The notes under the pieces were generated by a model that had not been told where the DNA came from, searched no databases, and worked only from the letters and a program-made list of their open reading frames with translations. Of a stretch of 64,000 bases of DNA, positions 10,801 through 23,130 are shown in pieces. The translations under genes and the position numbers were made by a program. Each line of letters starts with the position of its first letter. Position 1 is the first letter of the stretch. Source of the stretch: Brienomyrus brachyistius (taxonomy: Eukaryota; Chordata; Actinopteri; Osteoglossiformes; Mormyridae); contig NC_064550.1 in the NCBI RefSeq assembly GCF_023856365.1, positions 21,825,629 to 21,889,628 of the forward strand. The letters run 5' to 3'.

Positions 10801-13716
10801 CTGTTGTACTAACATCCCCTTTCCCCAGTGTGAGGAGTGCCTGTCCTGGCAACATGGCGCGTGCATGGGGCTCATGGAGGACAGCGTACCGGAGAGATAT
10901 ACCTGCTATATCTGTCGATACCTGCCTGGTGAGAAATGCTGCCCCCTACTGGAAAGAAAATGTAGCGGCTTTCGAACATTTTGTTGTTGTTGGAAATATT
11001 TTTAATATCATTTTAGGTACCCTTGCTTGTTGTGTGTGATTTTAAATTTTAACCACTATGCCACCTAGTGTCTTTGGTGCACATTTTTTTGTGTGTGTGC
11101 ATGACGGTGAATGAAGATTGCTTAGTGATTGTCATGCTGGTGCTGATTTCCAGGGCAGAGGTGGAGCCTGCACTACAGGCATGACAGTGATTGGCTGAAC
11201 AGAGGTCACATGTACGGCCTGCCATTCCTAGAGGAGAACTACTCCGATCAGAATGCCTCGAAGATCACTGCCGCCCACCAGCTGCTAGGAGACGTGCACC
11301 ATGTCATTGAGGTGCTCAACGGCCTGCAGCTTAAGATCAGCGTCCTGCAGTAAGTCCTAAGCTTAGATGGTGGAAAACGGAGCAGTTGCCCTGTTTGGCC
11401 TGCAGAGGGCGACGTGCTGTGGGGCCCTCCCCTGGTTATTGAATACTGAGCCTGTGTATTTCCCAGAATTCCCTTTGAGACCGCACATCTAATCATGTAG
11501 AAATGACATTCATTTAAAGCTAATTTATTAGTCTAATTAGGTGTTAATTATTAAATTTGTTTTGTTTTCTGCTACTATTAATTTTTTCAGTAGCTTGAGA
11601 TTGATGGAAACCAAATGCAATTAAGTTGCACACATACTTTTCATTTGGATTTATGATTTGTATGGCACTTATGTTAATGTGTCTGTACTGTGCAATTGTT
11701 AATACCGTTAGCATTTTTTCCTAAATATTAACCTGCCTAATGAGGCCTTAATTAACAAGGGGAACAAAAATACGTTTTCATAGAATTTGCAGGAACATTT
11801 AAAACTCCGGGTCTCTTGGACGTGGCTGACAAATGCCAGCCCCTTGTCCTCACTCTCCCAGGGCTGCAGGTCCAAGGTTTGGAGTCACCGGCCTGTGGCC
11901 TGTACTGCGGGGTTACTGGCTTATCAGGGGGGACTTGTCGGATTTCAGGTAGTCTGGGCAAGATGTAAGTGAACGAACGTGAAGTCCATTTGAACTGTGG
12001 TACCTTAAATCCGACACGTTACCCTGATAAGCCAGTAACCCCGCTCCGCAGTACAGGCCCCAAGGTCACTCGGCAGTGCTTACATATTTGGGATTGAGCA
12101 CCTTGCTTATGGGTTCAAAATGGCATTACTTTGCTGGTCACGGGGTTTGAACCAGCAACCTTCCAATCACAGACACGGAGTCCTAGCCCACTGAGTCACC
12201 CTCCACCCATGTGCTATCTAAATAACCACTGACTGGCTTAAAGTGAAATTATTCATTTTTTTTGTCATGCCTGGCTTTACCCTACCTTCTGTCATCTTTA
12301 CAGGAGCCAGTCACACCCTGAATTGCAGCTCTGGTGCCAGCCGTGGATTCGGGCAGAGAAGCCGAAGAAGATGGCCAGCACGGAGAAGGAGGTGGCGCCC
12401 CCTGCTGCCCTGGAGGACAACACACAGGACAGTGGTGACATGTACCACTCGACGCTTGTTGGAGGGGAGAAGATGGGCCACGCAGCCACCCAGGACTCGT
12501 ATATCAGCAGCGAGCACTGCTACCAGAAGCCGCACGCGTACTACCCAGCCACGGAGCAGCGGCTGGTGGTGGAGACCCGGGACTCGGAGCTGGAGGACAG
12601 CCTGCGCAGCACCGAGGACCTGCTGACACTGGAGCACCGGTACGGGGTGCCGCTGGACCCCGACACGGGCAAGATCCAGCCGTCCCCGCAGCTCGAGGGA
12701 CCGACCAACGCTAAGGTGACCGCGGCCCTGATTCGGAGGCGGGGACACCGCGAGTGTCGTGACGAGGCTAACGGCCTTGGGGTGTTTTTACAGAAGGCGG
12801 ACGGCTGCAGGAAGCAGAGCGGGGACAGAGGCGGCCAGGTGAAGATCGAAGCGACGGAGGTGGGGGCAGCGGCTGAGGGCAGCCTGCAGCAGCAGTGGCA
12901 GATAAACCTACTGGACCACATTGAGGCTGTACAGGAGGAGGTCACGCACAGGATGGACTTCATCGAGAAGGAGCTGGACGGTCAGTGGGCTCCCCGGCCT
13001 CCGACAACTAGGGGCTGTGCTTTCTCTGCGCCCTCTCCCATGCCCAGCCCAAGGCGTAAGCGACCTGGGTGGCTGCTTAGGTCAGTGACCACCAGGGGGC
13101 GCCCCCAATCTGATGATCATGTCGCATGGGAGGGAAGATAAGTGACGGCTAGCTTAATCAAAATTTGCCGCACTTCAGCCCATTTCACATAAGCGTCGCG
13201 CATCGCACCGAACTTACCATGAGCGCTCTGATCATGTATATAAACCAGGCGCTGAGATTCCATCCTAAAGCCTGTGGCAACTTTGCTTTTCAGTTGATTA
13301 TTATATTTATTATTATTCATTAATAATTATCATTTTTTGTATTTATGTATTTTTTCCTTTGGTGTAATATCTCTGACATTAGGAACTTGGTGCTAAACAG
13401 AGATGTAGCCTCATGCTAACATCGAATCTGAACCTCAAGCGCAGTTTCAAAACGGAAAATCTTAGCGGACGCTCAAGGTAGCGTGACGCGGGGTGGCGAG
13501 TCGACGCTCGGCTCTGCATAGACAGCAATGGAACGCCTGAAGTTGACGATTTCCTCTTCCTCCGGCCCCACAGTTCTGGAGAGCTGGCTGGACCACACGG
13601 GCGAACTGGAGCCGCCAGAGCCGCTGGCTCGCCTTCCCCAGCTCAAGCTGCGGATCAAGCAGCTTCTCACGGACCTTGGCAAGGTGCAGCAGATTGCTCT
13701 CTGCTGCTCCACATGA
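3292..13716 (+). CDS. phf20: PHD finger protein 20 (Tudor / C2H2 / PHD chromatin reader), 15 coding exons
   Basis: PHF20 is a nuclear reader of methylated lysine and a subunit of the MOF/NSL histone acetyltransferase complex (family knowledge). Coding exons: 3292-3374, 3621-3792, 4708-4792, 5495-5571, 6299-6842, 7394-7495, 8156-8311, 8645-9037, 9345-9542, 9666-9761, about 10449-10648, 10829-10928, 11154-11349, 12304-12980, 13574-13716 (stop TGA). The start is the ATG giving [16 protein letters not shown], which matches the family N-terminus; an upstream in-frame ATG is not conserved. Domains: Tudor-like 1 (about 11-75, [13 protein letters not shown]), Tudor-like 2 (about 88-137, [12 protein letters not shown]), a charged low-complexity linker, C2H2 finger (CRAPGC...HYHVKYYH, about 449-471), lysine/arginine tract (about 595-607), PHD finger (CIC...CEEC...WQHGACMG...CYIC, about 661-707) and the conserved C-terminus (LARLPQLK ... 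IALCCST). Length is about 1,019 residues if two mini-introns (8702-8785, 12716-12793) are removed, or up to 1,073 if retained; human PHF20 is about 1,012. No basic-flanked AT-hook like mammalian KRKRGRP was seen. The exon 11 acceptor is uncertain: 10449 fits the phase, while the better-looking site at 10436 does not. The C-terminal tail favours PHF20 over PHF20L1. Confidence 0.95.
4804..4866. repeat. (ATT)n microsatellite
   Basis: About 20 ATT units with one interruption, beginning about 10 bases after the donor of phf20 coding exon 3. Seen directly. Confidence 0.95.
4890..5075 (+). repeat. tRNA-derived SINE
   Basis: It has a tRNA-like head with a B-box-like GGTTCAAATCC at 4953-4963, then the body shared by many copies in this window (GAGCAAGGCCC ... 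CAGTTGC/CCCCAGGGACTG). It lies in phf20 intron 3. The family name cannot be assigned without a repeat library. Confidence 0.75.
5098..5255 (+). repeat. tRNA-derived SINE, second copy
   Basis: A 5'-truncated copy of the same family follows directly after the one at 4890-5075, with GAGTTCAAATCCCATGG near 5111 and a GCTTTGGACAGAAGC-type tail near 5220. Confidence 0.7.
6020..6150 (+). repeat. tRNA-related interspersed repeat
   Basis: It has a GTGGGTAGCACTGCAGCCTC head and a GGGTTTGAACCCC B-box-like motif, a layout typical of fish tRNA-related repeats. It lies in phf20 intron 4. An MITE-like fragment (GGGAGCTGGGAGGGAGCAAA) precedes it at about 5936. Confidence 0.55.
7571..7698. mobile_element. 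Short foldback MITE (CAGTG termini), hAT-like family
   Basis: It starts CAGTGTTTCCCAACCCGG and ends CCGGGATGCGAAACACTG, so the ends are inverted complements. The middle holds inverted CCTCCCAG/GGGAGG arms. It is the same family as the copy at 47710-47876. No 8-bp target duplication is evident for this copy. Confidence 0.65.
8430..8600 (+). repeat. tRNA-derived SINE
   Basis: The B-box-like GGTTCAAATCC is at 8471-8481, preceded by GATCAGAAGGTTGTT and followed by GGGCCCTCAATTGCTCCAGG. It lies in phf20 intron 7, just before exon 8. Confidence 0.75.
11880..12066. mobile_element. Foldback element (long inverted repeat)
   Basis: The left arm near 11890-11925 (GTACTGCGGGGTTACTGGC then TTATCAGG) is the near-perfect inverted complement of the right arm near 12025-12058 (CCTGATAAGCCAGTAACC then CCGCTCCGCAGTAC). 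They are separated by about 100 bases. It lies in phf20 intron 13 and looks like a MITE. Family unknown. Confidence 0.7.
12085..12215 (-). repeat. tRNA-derived SINE, reverse orientation
   Basis: The reverse-complement B-box GGGTTTGAACCAGC is near 12141, followed by AACCTTCCAATCACAGAC, the antisense of the head seen in + strand copies. It lies in phf20 intron 13. Confidence 0.7.
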
Positions 13717-16469
13717 GGGCGCCAGAAAGTTTATTTTATTTTATTTTTTTTTTCAAGCCAGCAATGCTGATAGTGTTCAGACCCTATGGCCCTATGGAAG
13801 ATTTCCGAACGTAGAACTGAACATAAGAGGACGGGATGATGAAAGATGGCCTGCGGGCGATCCCGGAAAGAGCGTAAGGAAGATTCTGAACACAAAGGCC
13901 GGGATTTCTGTTTGGAGCAACAGGCACTATGCAACAAAGCCAAGGAAGGATTGTACCAGAGGTCATACTGAAAGCAGAAATGCGACATGCAAAACACACG
14001 CGCAGGTTTTATCACTTAGTCCTGTTAGTCATTCCGCAATATTAATAATGATTGTTTTGGTTACCGTTAATCTATTACAGTTATGTGAGGACAGCTAAAT
14101 GGTAGACATAGAATCCTTAAGCACTTGTTTAAGACCTGTGACGAGGGATTGTTACCGCAGAACTCTGTTTATAAACATCTTTAACTACGATATTTCGGTA
14201 GTATGTTCATTCATCTTCCAACCGCTTACCTTGGCCAGGGTTGCCGGTATTTTTGTCATTTTGTTGTTACCTAAAGCTTTTGGGACTTTTATTAACAAAA
14301 TGCTTTTGAACTGCATAGCAATTATTGTTAAATGGATACATGTGTAAGTTTTTTTCTTTTTAAGGATGAGGGAAATGTATTTGTGAAACAAAGAGCGTTT
14401 ATATGTAATATTACGTATTTTAACAGGTGTCGGCGCATAAATTTGTATATAAATTTTTATTTTCGCTGTCATTGTGATGAAAATTGTTACCGTCTTCTAT
14501 TTCACTATTGATGATAAATGATGTGCTTTGAAAAGCAAGTATTTTAAACTGCCTTTGTATTTACGTACGCCATTACGAGAAACGTAACTACGGGCTTTTC
14601 AGATTCCTTATTTTATTGTAGCGTTCTTTCTAAAGACGAATATCAACTGTACTTTTGTGTAACCGTCTCCTTTTTCAATACAGAAACTCTAACAGTAGTG
14701 TGTTACGCCCCAAATTATTACGGTGTTTTTCTTCACGTGAATATTCTCTTACATTTTGGTACGATGCTGCGGTGTCATGTGCACTTAATGGTTGTAAATT
14801 ACCGGCGATCATAACATTTTTAAATGGTAGAGTTAAATCTACAATGCGTGTCTCTTTTTTTGTTACATTTTTCCACAGAAATCCCCATGGAGGTTCCCCC
14901 CTACACATAACAAAAACTAATCGTCGGTTATTTGGGAAATTTTATATGTGCAGTAGCTGTTATTTTCCGTAATGTATTTTTTTTATGGGGAGGAGCTCTA
15001 TCCTGGAAAGAGATGTGACCAAGCCTGTGTTAGGGTGGCTTTTTATTGTGTCAATAGCTGGGAAAAGAGGCAGAGAGAAGACGGATGTGTAGATGGTTAA
15101 TAATAGTGGATGTTTTGACATTTGCTTTATTGTGGCGATTTGCGCCATATCTGCATGTCAGCGCAACATGGTATCTGTTTGTAGACCTATTGTCGATCCA
15201 CCCGTCCATCTTCTATACCATTTGTCTTTATACGTGGGTTACAGTGAGGTATAGAGCAGGAGGAAGGGGTCCGTCTTGAATGGGTATGATACGTCATCAC
15301 AGGACGCGCGTAAAAATATGGGTAATTTTAAATGCATTAAATTCACCGAAACCCAATATGAACACTGCTTATTGAAATGAATTAAAGAATGAGTGTTACA
15401 TCTTGTATATCTCTCTTCAAGACAGCCGAAGTGTTTTACGGAACCAGAATGGGAAGTCTCTTCAACCGGCATCACTGTGTAGCCCCCACCTGGGTGATGG
15501 GACGGGAACCATTCTGCAGCAGTAGCTGAGGTCGTGAAGGGGCAGGAGAGAATTTGGCAGTTCGATGTAGGGCAGTGGTTCTCAACCCATTATTTACCAT
15601 GCCAGCTCAGTCATAACCCTATACCAGGTATAGGTCATAATATATGCTGATTAGGAGATCAGATCTGATGGGGCCACAGTGGGAAGGACATTTTATCCAG
15701 GACATGGGGTATGACTCTTCTGAAAGATGCCCAGGGATCATTTATGACCTCAGAGAGTCAGGACTTTCGATTTTACGTCTCATCCAAAGGACAGGGACCT
15801 AGTCACTGCACTGGGGCATTAGGATCCATAGAGACCACAGGACGGGCTAACCTGCTAGTCACACCATCACCTATTGGAGTTTGATGGTGTCCGATACAAT
15901 GAGGGTGTGGGAAGGAGTCTTTGGTAGGATACTGGACAATCTGCGGAAATGTAGGCAAATGCTGGCTTTAATTGCCAGTTGCTGTATAATTGCCCTATAG
16001 TGTAGCTATTTCATTTGAATGACTTAAACTAAAAAGGCAAGAGAGACGCTGTTCAGTTATATCTGAGTGGTATAAGTGCCTAGGCTTCCGATTTTTTTTT
16101 TTTAAATCCATTTCCACATTGCTCATCCGGTTGAGGATCAATACTTATCTGTCATATCTCGTTGTGTATGTTGTGTAAATATACAGAGAATAATGTCATC
16201 ATAACCAAAATCAAATAATTTGGTAGGTAAGTAGGATAGTTGTATTTTTATTAGATCTAAAACAGAAATACGAATGACTGAGAGCAGGGTTACGCCGGAA
16301 AAATCTGAACGACTGCTATTAACCAGATACCAATGGGCAAGATGCTCAGGGTTATTTAGACAGGACATAACCCTTCACGTGACGGTGAGTAAGAAGTATT
16401 GGCAAACAGAAACACACAAGATGATTCACATAAAAAGGGATGAAGACAAACAGTCGGCTTAACCAAAAG
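13717..16469. other. phf20 3' UTR and phf20-ndrg3 intergenic region
   Basis: The phf20 3' UTR begins at 13717 with a T-rich run. No clear AATAAA lies within the next 2 kb, so the transcript end is not placed; an ATTAAA occurs at 15381-15386. The DNA to about 15.2 kb is AT-rich without recognisable coding sequence. A segment at about 15560-15900 (CTCAGAGAGTCAGGAC, TTTACGTCTCATCC, CTGCACTGGGGCATTAGGA) resembles a dispersed fish repeat. Open frames here match nothing I recognise. Confidence 0.5.
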
Positions 16470-16994
16470 AGGCCGGTATATGCAAATTAGGACCGGGCTG
16501 ACGTCACCAGCCTGCGCTGCGGCCCGTGCCCGACCGTAAAATATGTAATATTTTACTTATATGTAACTAGATAGTTTATTTCTCACTAACGACCAGCTAA
16601 ACAGCAGCGGAGACGCGAAGATACGTAACAGACATAACTGCAATGTTTATGCGCGGCGTGTTTATCCCAAGCGAATTAATAAACTGAACTGCAACTTGCT
16701 ACCAGAATAAATTACAAACGACTACAGTATGCTGACTTTTTTTGTGGTCCCCGTTATTTCCTGGTCATGTCCTATTAGGCTTTTGAGTGAGACATCTCCG
16801 TGCCGACCTGCCGGGGGTGGCTGGGGGGCTGTCATTCAGTGCGCGCGGCGGCCGCGCGGATCCGCCCCCGTGTGAGAGCCACCATCAGCAAGGACAGATA
16901 TATCCTCATATATCCCGGGCTGCGAGCTCCCCAGTCCTAACAAACACACGCACACGGAAAAAGGAGCGACGTTTGCTCATTTTTAATCCGAGCG
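16470..16994 (+). promoter_or_regulatory. ndrg3: Probable distal promoter and non-coding first exon of ndrg3
   Basis: It contains a perfect octamer ATGCAAAT at 16480-16487 and a perfect palindromic CRE TGACGTCA at 16499-16506. A CpG-dense block follows at about 16780-16990 (GCGCGCGGCGGCCGCGCGG). The block ends in a strong donor, GAGCG|GTAAGT, with the exon edge at 16994. The next + strand gene is ndrg3, whose ATG exon has an upstream acceptor ending at 30204, so at least one spliced 5' exon is required. Assignment of this block as that exon is inferred. Confidence 0.5.
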
Positions 16995-19389
16995 GTAAGT
17001 CAGGCGTGTTTTCCCAATAATATACTATGTAACATATTCGGTTGGTATTATAGACAATATTTATACATTCATGGCGATGCAGCACTTGCTTATGGCTTAT
17101 TTTTATTTAGATAAAATGTAGATAAAACTAATCTGCTTATGTTCAACTACGTCGTTTAGCAGTATCTACGCAATCGCCCGCATTTTACAGTAAATACAAG
17201 CCGGAGCCCTTTTCTTCAGGTAAGTTATAGATTATTCAGATGGATGTGTTCTTCACATTTACATGCTTTCAAAAAACTAAAACCCATGTCTAATCCATAC
17301 AAATTAGAGACATCGCAGTATTGTAATAAGACGCGTAATGCATGCGTTTCTACGATTATGTAAAGCTTGTAAATGGTGACAAACTTTTAAATGAACGATG
17401 GTGAATTAGACGACGTTTCGACCGATGGACAGTAACCCCCAGCTTCGTTATTAGGTAACGTGGGTACTGGCAAATGCATAGGCACACCGAAATATTAATA
17501 TTTCAGCACATGGTCCCATTCAACAGATTTTCTCCGACGCGAACTCGTCTCGTGCTAAAAGATCGAAATTTTAAATTGGCTGAGCTGCGATTTTAGGGAG
17601 TCAGGAGCATATATACCATACGCAGTCTAATGAAGTAAATCTAATTTGGTCGTTATAATATGGCTGAAGTGTGTTTTCTCATCTATCTGAATTAATTCTC
17701 AAGCCTTCTTCATCAGAAAAAAAACGGGATGGAGGGAGGACAGCACTGTAACTAACCGGCAAGCTCTTCACACAGATGAAATTATGTCACCACGATCTAC
17801 GTGCTGGAAGCCGTTGTAATGAACCATCCAGACATGCATTTATTGCAGCATGGCACTGTCACCATGAAGCCTGCGTCGCTGCATGGAGCCACGTGCATCA
17901 TGACCTTGTTTAAAGTCATGCGATTGTTAAGGTGACTTAAGCAACACAGCTTGATTTCTAGCAAAGATAAGTGTGTTTACACAACACTCATTGAAACGAT
18001 ATGTTAACCCTCCGGTCTTTGTGCCTAAAATCATTCAGATGAGCAGCCTTATCTGAATGAGGAGTCCATGTGTGTGTCTCTCTAATACCAACATCTTTTT
18101 TTTATTATTGTGGCGGGGGGGGTGTACTGTGCGCTCCACTTAACTGATTGTCAGTGACTTATTGTCATCCCTCAAAGTAACTGGCCCATAGAAGGAGGCT
18201 GGGCTAGTTAAATTCCGGTCAACAGTATATTACAATCGACCTTATTAAATCAATAATCAGATACCTGGGGAAGAGACGTTGCTTGTCTCCGGTGTATTAA
18301 CGATGGCGGAAATGCGAGCCGCGGCCGCCACTGCCCTCTTATAACGTCAGATATCTAAGCCAAAACCAAGGCGCTAATTCCAGCCCCGGTGTGGTTTTCA
18401 CGAACTTAAATGCTTCTCGAAATGTTGTTAACACACGTGGTGCATATATGGTCCGGAAGCAAGACAGGTCATTTTTATTGTCATTTATTTTTATGTGTAA
18501 GGAGTGGTAGTTTCCAGTAGACCAGTTAAATGTAAGAATAGTTCTGGAAATTTCCATTTGGTCGAATTCTTTCACAGCCCCTTGCTGTTCTGAGGGGTTG
18601 GAAGAGGGGAAAAAATCAAATGTAGGTTCCCACAATATGAGAAGTGAGGGCTATGTTAAGGAAATATGTCTCGGGAAATGTGCTGGGTGCGGTCAGCTCC
18701 TGAATCAAAGGACAGTAATGTTCAGAAATCACCGCCCTGTTTTTAAAAGACTCTCTTATATGGGGGTGTTTTTATTTATGTATTTTTTTTTGTTATCAAA
18801 ACATTGCTGGTTTTACATTTTCCTTTGAGTTTCAGACTAGAGAGCAACAAGTCTGTTAGAAATCGAGGGGGAGCAGGGAGGGTCATTTGGAGGCTATTCC
18901 AGTTCGGGGAGGGGTGGGGGGGGGGTGGTGTCCTGGGGCAGTTTATTTTGCCTATGATTTGCCTAACTAATGTGACAGCTATGTTGATTATTGGTGTTGT
19001 GGAACATCAGAAATATCACAAAATTGTGTCATTCGCTTTTTATTACTCTTACTTGCTATGAATATACCCTGTGTACATTTTCTTGTTTCCATATCTATTA
19101 ATTCTTAAATGTTTTTCTCGTGTTGGTAGCATATATGCTGTGTTTTAGCTCAGCTGTGATTCATTGTAGAGGCTAAGATAGTCCAGTAATGTCCTGTGTT
19201 GATATACTGTAGCCTATTTATTTTCCTCTTATTTACTGCTAATCTTATATCGATTGGTCCATTTGCCGGACAACAAGTGGACCAATCCTGAGACAGACGA
19301 AAGGCACGCAGATTCCGGGGGTGCTGGGAAATGGCTCTTTTAGTCTCCTCATCCGTTAGCCAGTATATAAGTTACATTTATTTGAAAAA

Positions 19390-19530
19390 GCAGGGACCAC
19401 AAGCAATGGGGCCCAAGGGCCTTGCTCAGGGGCCCAACGGTGAAATCACTATAGGGGCTACGAGAGTTGAACTAGCAACCTTCCAATCATGGGTGTAGCA
19501 TCCAAGCCCACAAACCGGCTCCATATGTTT
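19390..19530 (-). repeat. tRNA-derived SINE, reverse orientation
   Basis: It shows GGGCCTTGCTCAGGGGCCC then GTTGAACTAGCAACCTTCC, antisense to the family body and B box. It lies in the probable ndrg3 intron 1. Confidence 0.7.
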
Positions 19531-20376
19531 TCATACTTTCCAGATGTAAACGTGTACATTTCTGCTTTGTGATGTACATTATAATGTACAGTTTGTCCTG
19601 CACAATGCATCAGTTTCCATGAATCTGACTAGGATAAGCAGTTAGAAGATGGATGGATGGATGGATGGATGGATGAGTGTACTGAAGTGATCCTCTTCCC
19701 AACACTGTCCTTCTTAGTCTGAGCGTCACACAGAGGCCAGTCTGACCTCCGTATAATGGGTACCACCCATCCCTCGTGGCTTCCAGGCCCTGAGAGATAC
19801 AGAACAGTAATGGATCTGACCCTACTGTGGCCACTGATAGCAGCCTTTAAATATTATGTTTATCGGCTGCTTTCGGTCAATATATTTCTGTAGACTTGGA
19901 AGGAACATTGAAGGAATCCATGTATTTTAGGTCAGATGGGGTAGTTTTCTACAGCGTTTAAACATTTTTTTCTTGTATTTTTTTTTTTTGTACGACCACG
20001 CTGACACAACGGAAAAGCTGGCGGAGTGACCTATATAGAGATCAGAGCAGGTCGCTTTAGCTATTTGTTGCTACGCATTCTGGCTTTGTTTTAAGAGTAT
20101 GTGCTTGGGAGACGCGGAGTGTCTGTGGTTGTTTTCATGCTGCTAGTCAGAAAATCTTTGAGCTACCAGTAGTCAGTTTATTGTTGCTGAGGGTGATTAA
20201 ATTTAGTGTCCTCCTAGAAGGCTCCTGGGTTTAGCTCTAAATGAGGTAATGGAGTAGACAAATGGCAAACAGTCTTATTTTCAGAGTTCGGTCCTATTCA
20301 GATGAACTGGCCTTTGTCTCGGGGGGGGGGGGCTTCGGTAACTGTCAGCATCCGTGTCTGTCTGATTCCTGTATGC

Positions 20377-20494
20377 CAGTGGTTCCCAATCCGGTCCTCA
20401 GGGACCCACAGCCGGTCCACATTTTTGCTCCCTCCCAGCTCCTGACTGGAAAACAAACACATGGACTGTCTGTAGGTCCCTGAGGACTGGGAAG
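20377..20494. mobile_element. CAGTG-type MITE copy, diverged
   Basis: The 5' part CAGTGGTTCCCAATCCGG and GTCCTCAGGGACCC pairs with GGTCCCTGAGGACTGGGAA at the 3' side as an inverted repeat. The terminal CACTG is lost at the right end. Confidence 0.6.
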
Positions 20495-22969
20495 AGCTCT
20501 TTTATACTTGTTGTATACCCGGTGGTAGTGGAAAATAGCCATTCGAGTAACCAGTCCCTTAAAACCAGAATTCAAAAGGGCCTCTTTGCACGCACGTAAT
20601 CGGCGATTAAACGCCTACCCTGTGTAAATCGAAGGCAGGTATTTTAGTATCTTCTGAACATCCATACCGTGTTATCTTTTCAGAATCAGATAAAGCTAAA
20701 CTTTTAGGTTGAAATGATTCTTATTAATGTCTCTGTCAGACGCTTAGTGATTCACTGATATGTGTTTTTTGAATTTGGACTGATTATGATAAACGGCTAA
20801 ATTTGTACTGTCACTGAAACCTTGGTCCACTGGTTTGGTTAAATGGTGAATGAGCTGATGAAATTCCTTGCCCCCCACTACAGAAAATGGCTGGTTGTCA
20901 AATGCAGTAGCTCTGTTATTTTAGTAGCTACATCTTTAGCTTTGGTGCTGGAAACTCCGAATATTGATTGAAGACTAAATATTGGCTGTCAATATTGACC
21001 AAGACTGAGACCAGTACTGATGCCTTTTTAACGAACATCGTCCAATACTGATATGTTAACGTATATATTGTGCATCTCTACTACCACTTGTGTTGGCTGT
21101 TGCCTTGGGGTGTTTACTGATGTTTATGTTTTAAAAGACTTGGGCAGAAGCCAATGAAGATGACCACATTTTTGCCTGTGCATCTTTTTTTGAATTGATA
21201 ATAAAAATGGTGTAACAAGTCTATTATTGTAGCTTTCATAGAACACGAAAATAATCATTAAAAATGGCCCGTGCAGACGTGATGAGGCTTGGGACTGGCC
21301 TTCGCAGACAATAATTGGCCTGGCCTGGCTTGACTTGGGTTGGAGGTCCTGCTCTAGGCGGGTTGGTAAATGGAAAGCCGGGGGGAGAGAATCGGGAATC
21401 GCAGCTTCAGTTGAGGACGGAGCACAGATGTGGGTTTTACAAATGCAGTGATGGAAAGACTTGAAGAAGAAGAAGAAAATGAATCAGCAGAAGCAGGAAC
21501 TGGAAGTGGGTGCATGAGGGTTTCAGTGGTTAATGTGAGGCTACTGGGGGGGGGAGGGGGGGGGGCAGAACTGAAAGCTCAAGGAATTGGGAATAAGGGA
21601 CAGGCAAGCTCGTCATGTGATTTTGCGCCCCCCCCCCCACTGCAATGCTTAATATAAAGTACCTAAATAATACCCCCAGAGCAGATTATACTGCCTTCCA
21701 TGCTTAATGAACCCTCTGAAGACTGGCTGGATGGGCGATAGAGTCTCCAGACAATGGCCACTGAGTCGGTGCCTCATTATTCTTGTGCAGTTGTAATTTT
21801 TCAAGGCTATTATTATGCCTTCTCTCGGGGAGGGGGGGGCTGCAGCAGGTGTGAGTCTGGGGTATGTCATTAGTCAGGCACAGGGGGGAACGTTACGGTG
21901 CAGGATAGCCTGTGTTCTTCCAGTGGGTCATAGTTGGGGGTGGGTGTTGAAATTTCTGTATGGGTATCTGATGGGCTGGAATTTTATAACTATTGGCAAA
22001 CCCTCCCACAGTGACCCCCCCACCCCAGGATGGAGAGTCATTATAACTCTGGTGTTACAGGTCTTTACCCTTTGATGCTTTTGAAAGACTTGTTCTCTGT
22101 GATCTAAGTGGCGAGGGACTCAGATGACCGTTTGCAGTTTCTGTGCAGATTAGAGCGACACTAAATGGGAGAACCGTCTTGGGAAATGTGATTTTAAGTA
22201 TCCCAGTGGCTTGATCAGTTTCTCACGTAAAGCTCTAAAACTCTTAAGCTGCAATTTCAGCTTCTCCTAACAATGATCTAAGATCCTCAGAGATGCAATA
22301 CTGTTGACTGCTGTAGCATCATCGTTAAAAAAAAAAAAAAAACATCCGACAAACGCTTTCTAAAATCGTTTTCTGAACGTCAGATATCTTTGGGAAGATG
22401 ATGTAAATTCTGCAAGGGATTGATTTGTCAAAGAATAGCGCTTTGATGAAAGATTACGCAGGATTTTTGTCTGGCCTGTTTGAGAGCCGGTTTGAGGTAG
22501 AGGGTTCGTTGCTACGGTTACTGGAAACAGAAGACTGGATGTATCTGTGGATCGTAACCCGCTAAGGGTGTTACTGCACAGACTGAAATCCCCCCCCCAC
22601 CCGATATGTTTTCAGTTTAATTGTGCCCTCCCTCACCAAAACAAAAAAATAAGGTTTTCCATAGTGGTGTTCAGCCAGTTAGCCTCTGAGAAAAAGTGTC
22701 CCCCCCATCTGTCCATCCTGTCAGATCTTCTTGTGTGTTTCTTGTCCTGGCTCAGTTCTGCTGTCCTGGGTGATGGTGAAGCTGCTCCGGTCTGTGTGCT
22801 CTCCTTTACCTGCCTGTCTACAGTCAGGTCATCTCCCTTGAAATGATGCTTTATTTGCTATTTGTGCAAGTACTTTGAATTATGTTCATGTTTTGCATAT
22901 CCCATCTTGCCTTTTTTTTTAGACATATGCACACACCCCAAGCTGAGAGTGAAGCATGGGATCTGAGCT

Positions 22970-23130
22970 CAGGGTCGGCCCTTCATTCAGTGTCCCTGGA
23001 GTGTTTTTGGAGGGGGGGAGGGGGGTTAAGGATGTTGCTCAAGGGTCCAGCAGCTCAGGATTTGACCTGGCGATCTTCTGATCACAGTCACAGAGGCTTA
23101 ACCCATTGAGCCACATGCTGTCCCTTTGTT
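22970..23130 (-). repeat. tRNA-derived SINE, reverse orientation
   Basis: The antisense head GATCTTCTGATCACAGTCAC followed by CCCATTGAGCCAC is present near 23070-23115, and TTGCTCAAGGGTCC precedes it. Confidence 0.65.

Noticed and set aside
12311..12963. Minus-strand and alternative-frame ORFs across the large phf20 exon 14
   Set aside because: The + strand frame carries the conserved phf20 sequence; the others are shadows.
3292..13716. Assignment as phf20l1 instead of phf20
   Set aside because: The PHD-downstream region and the C-terminus ending IALCCST match PHF20 better, and linkage to ndrg3 and sla2 agrees with the human 20q11 copy.
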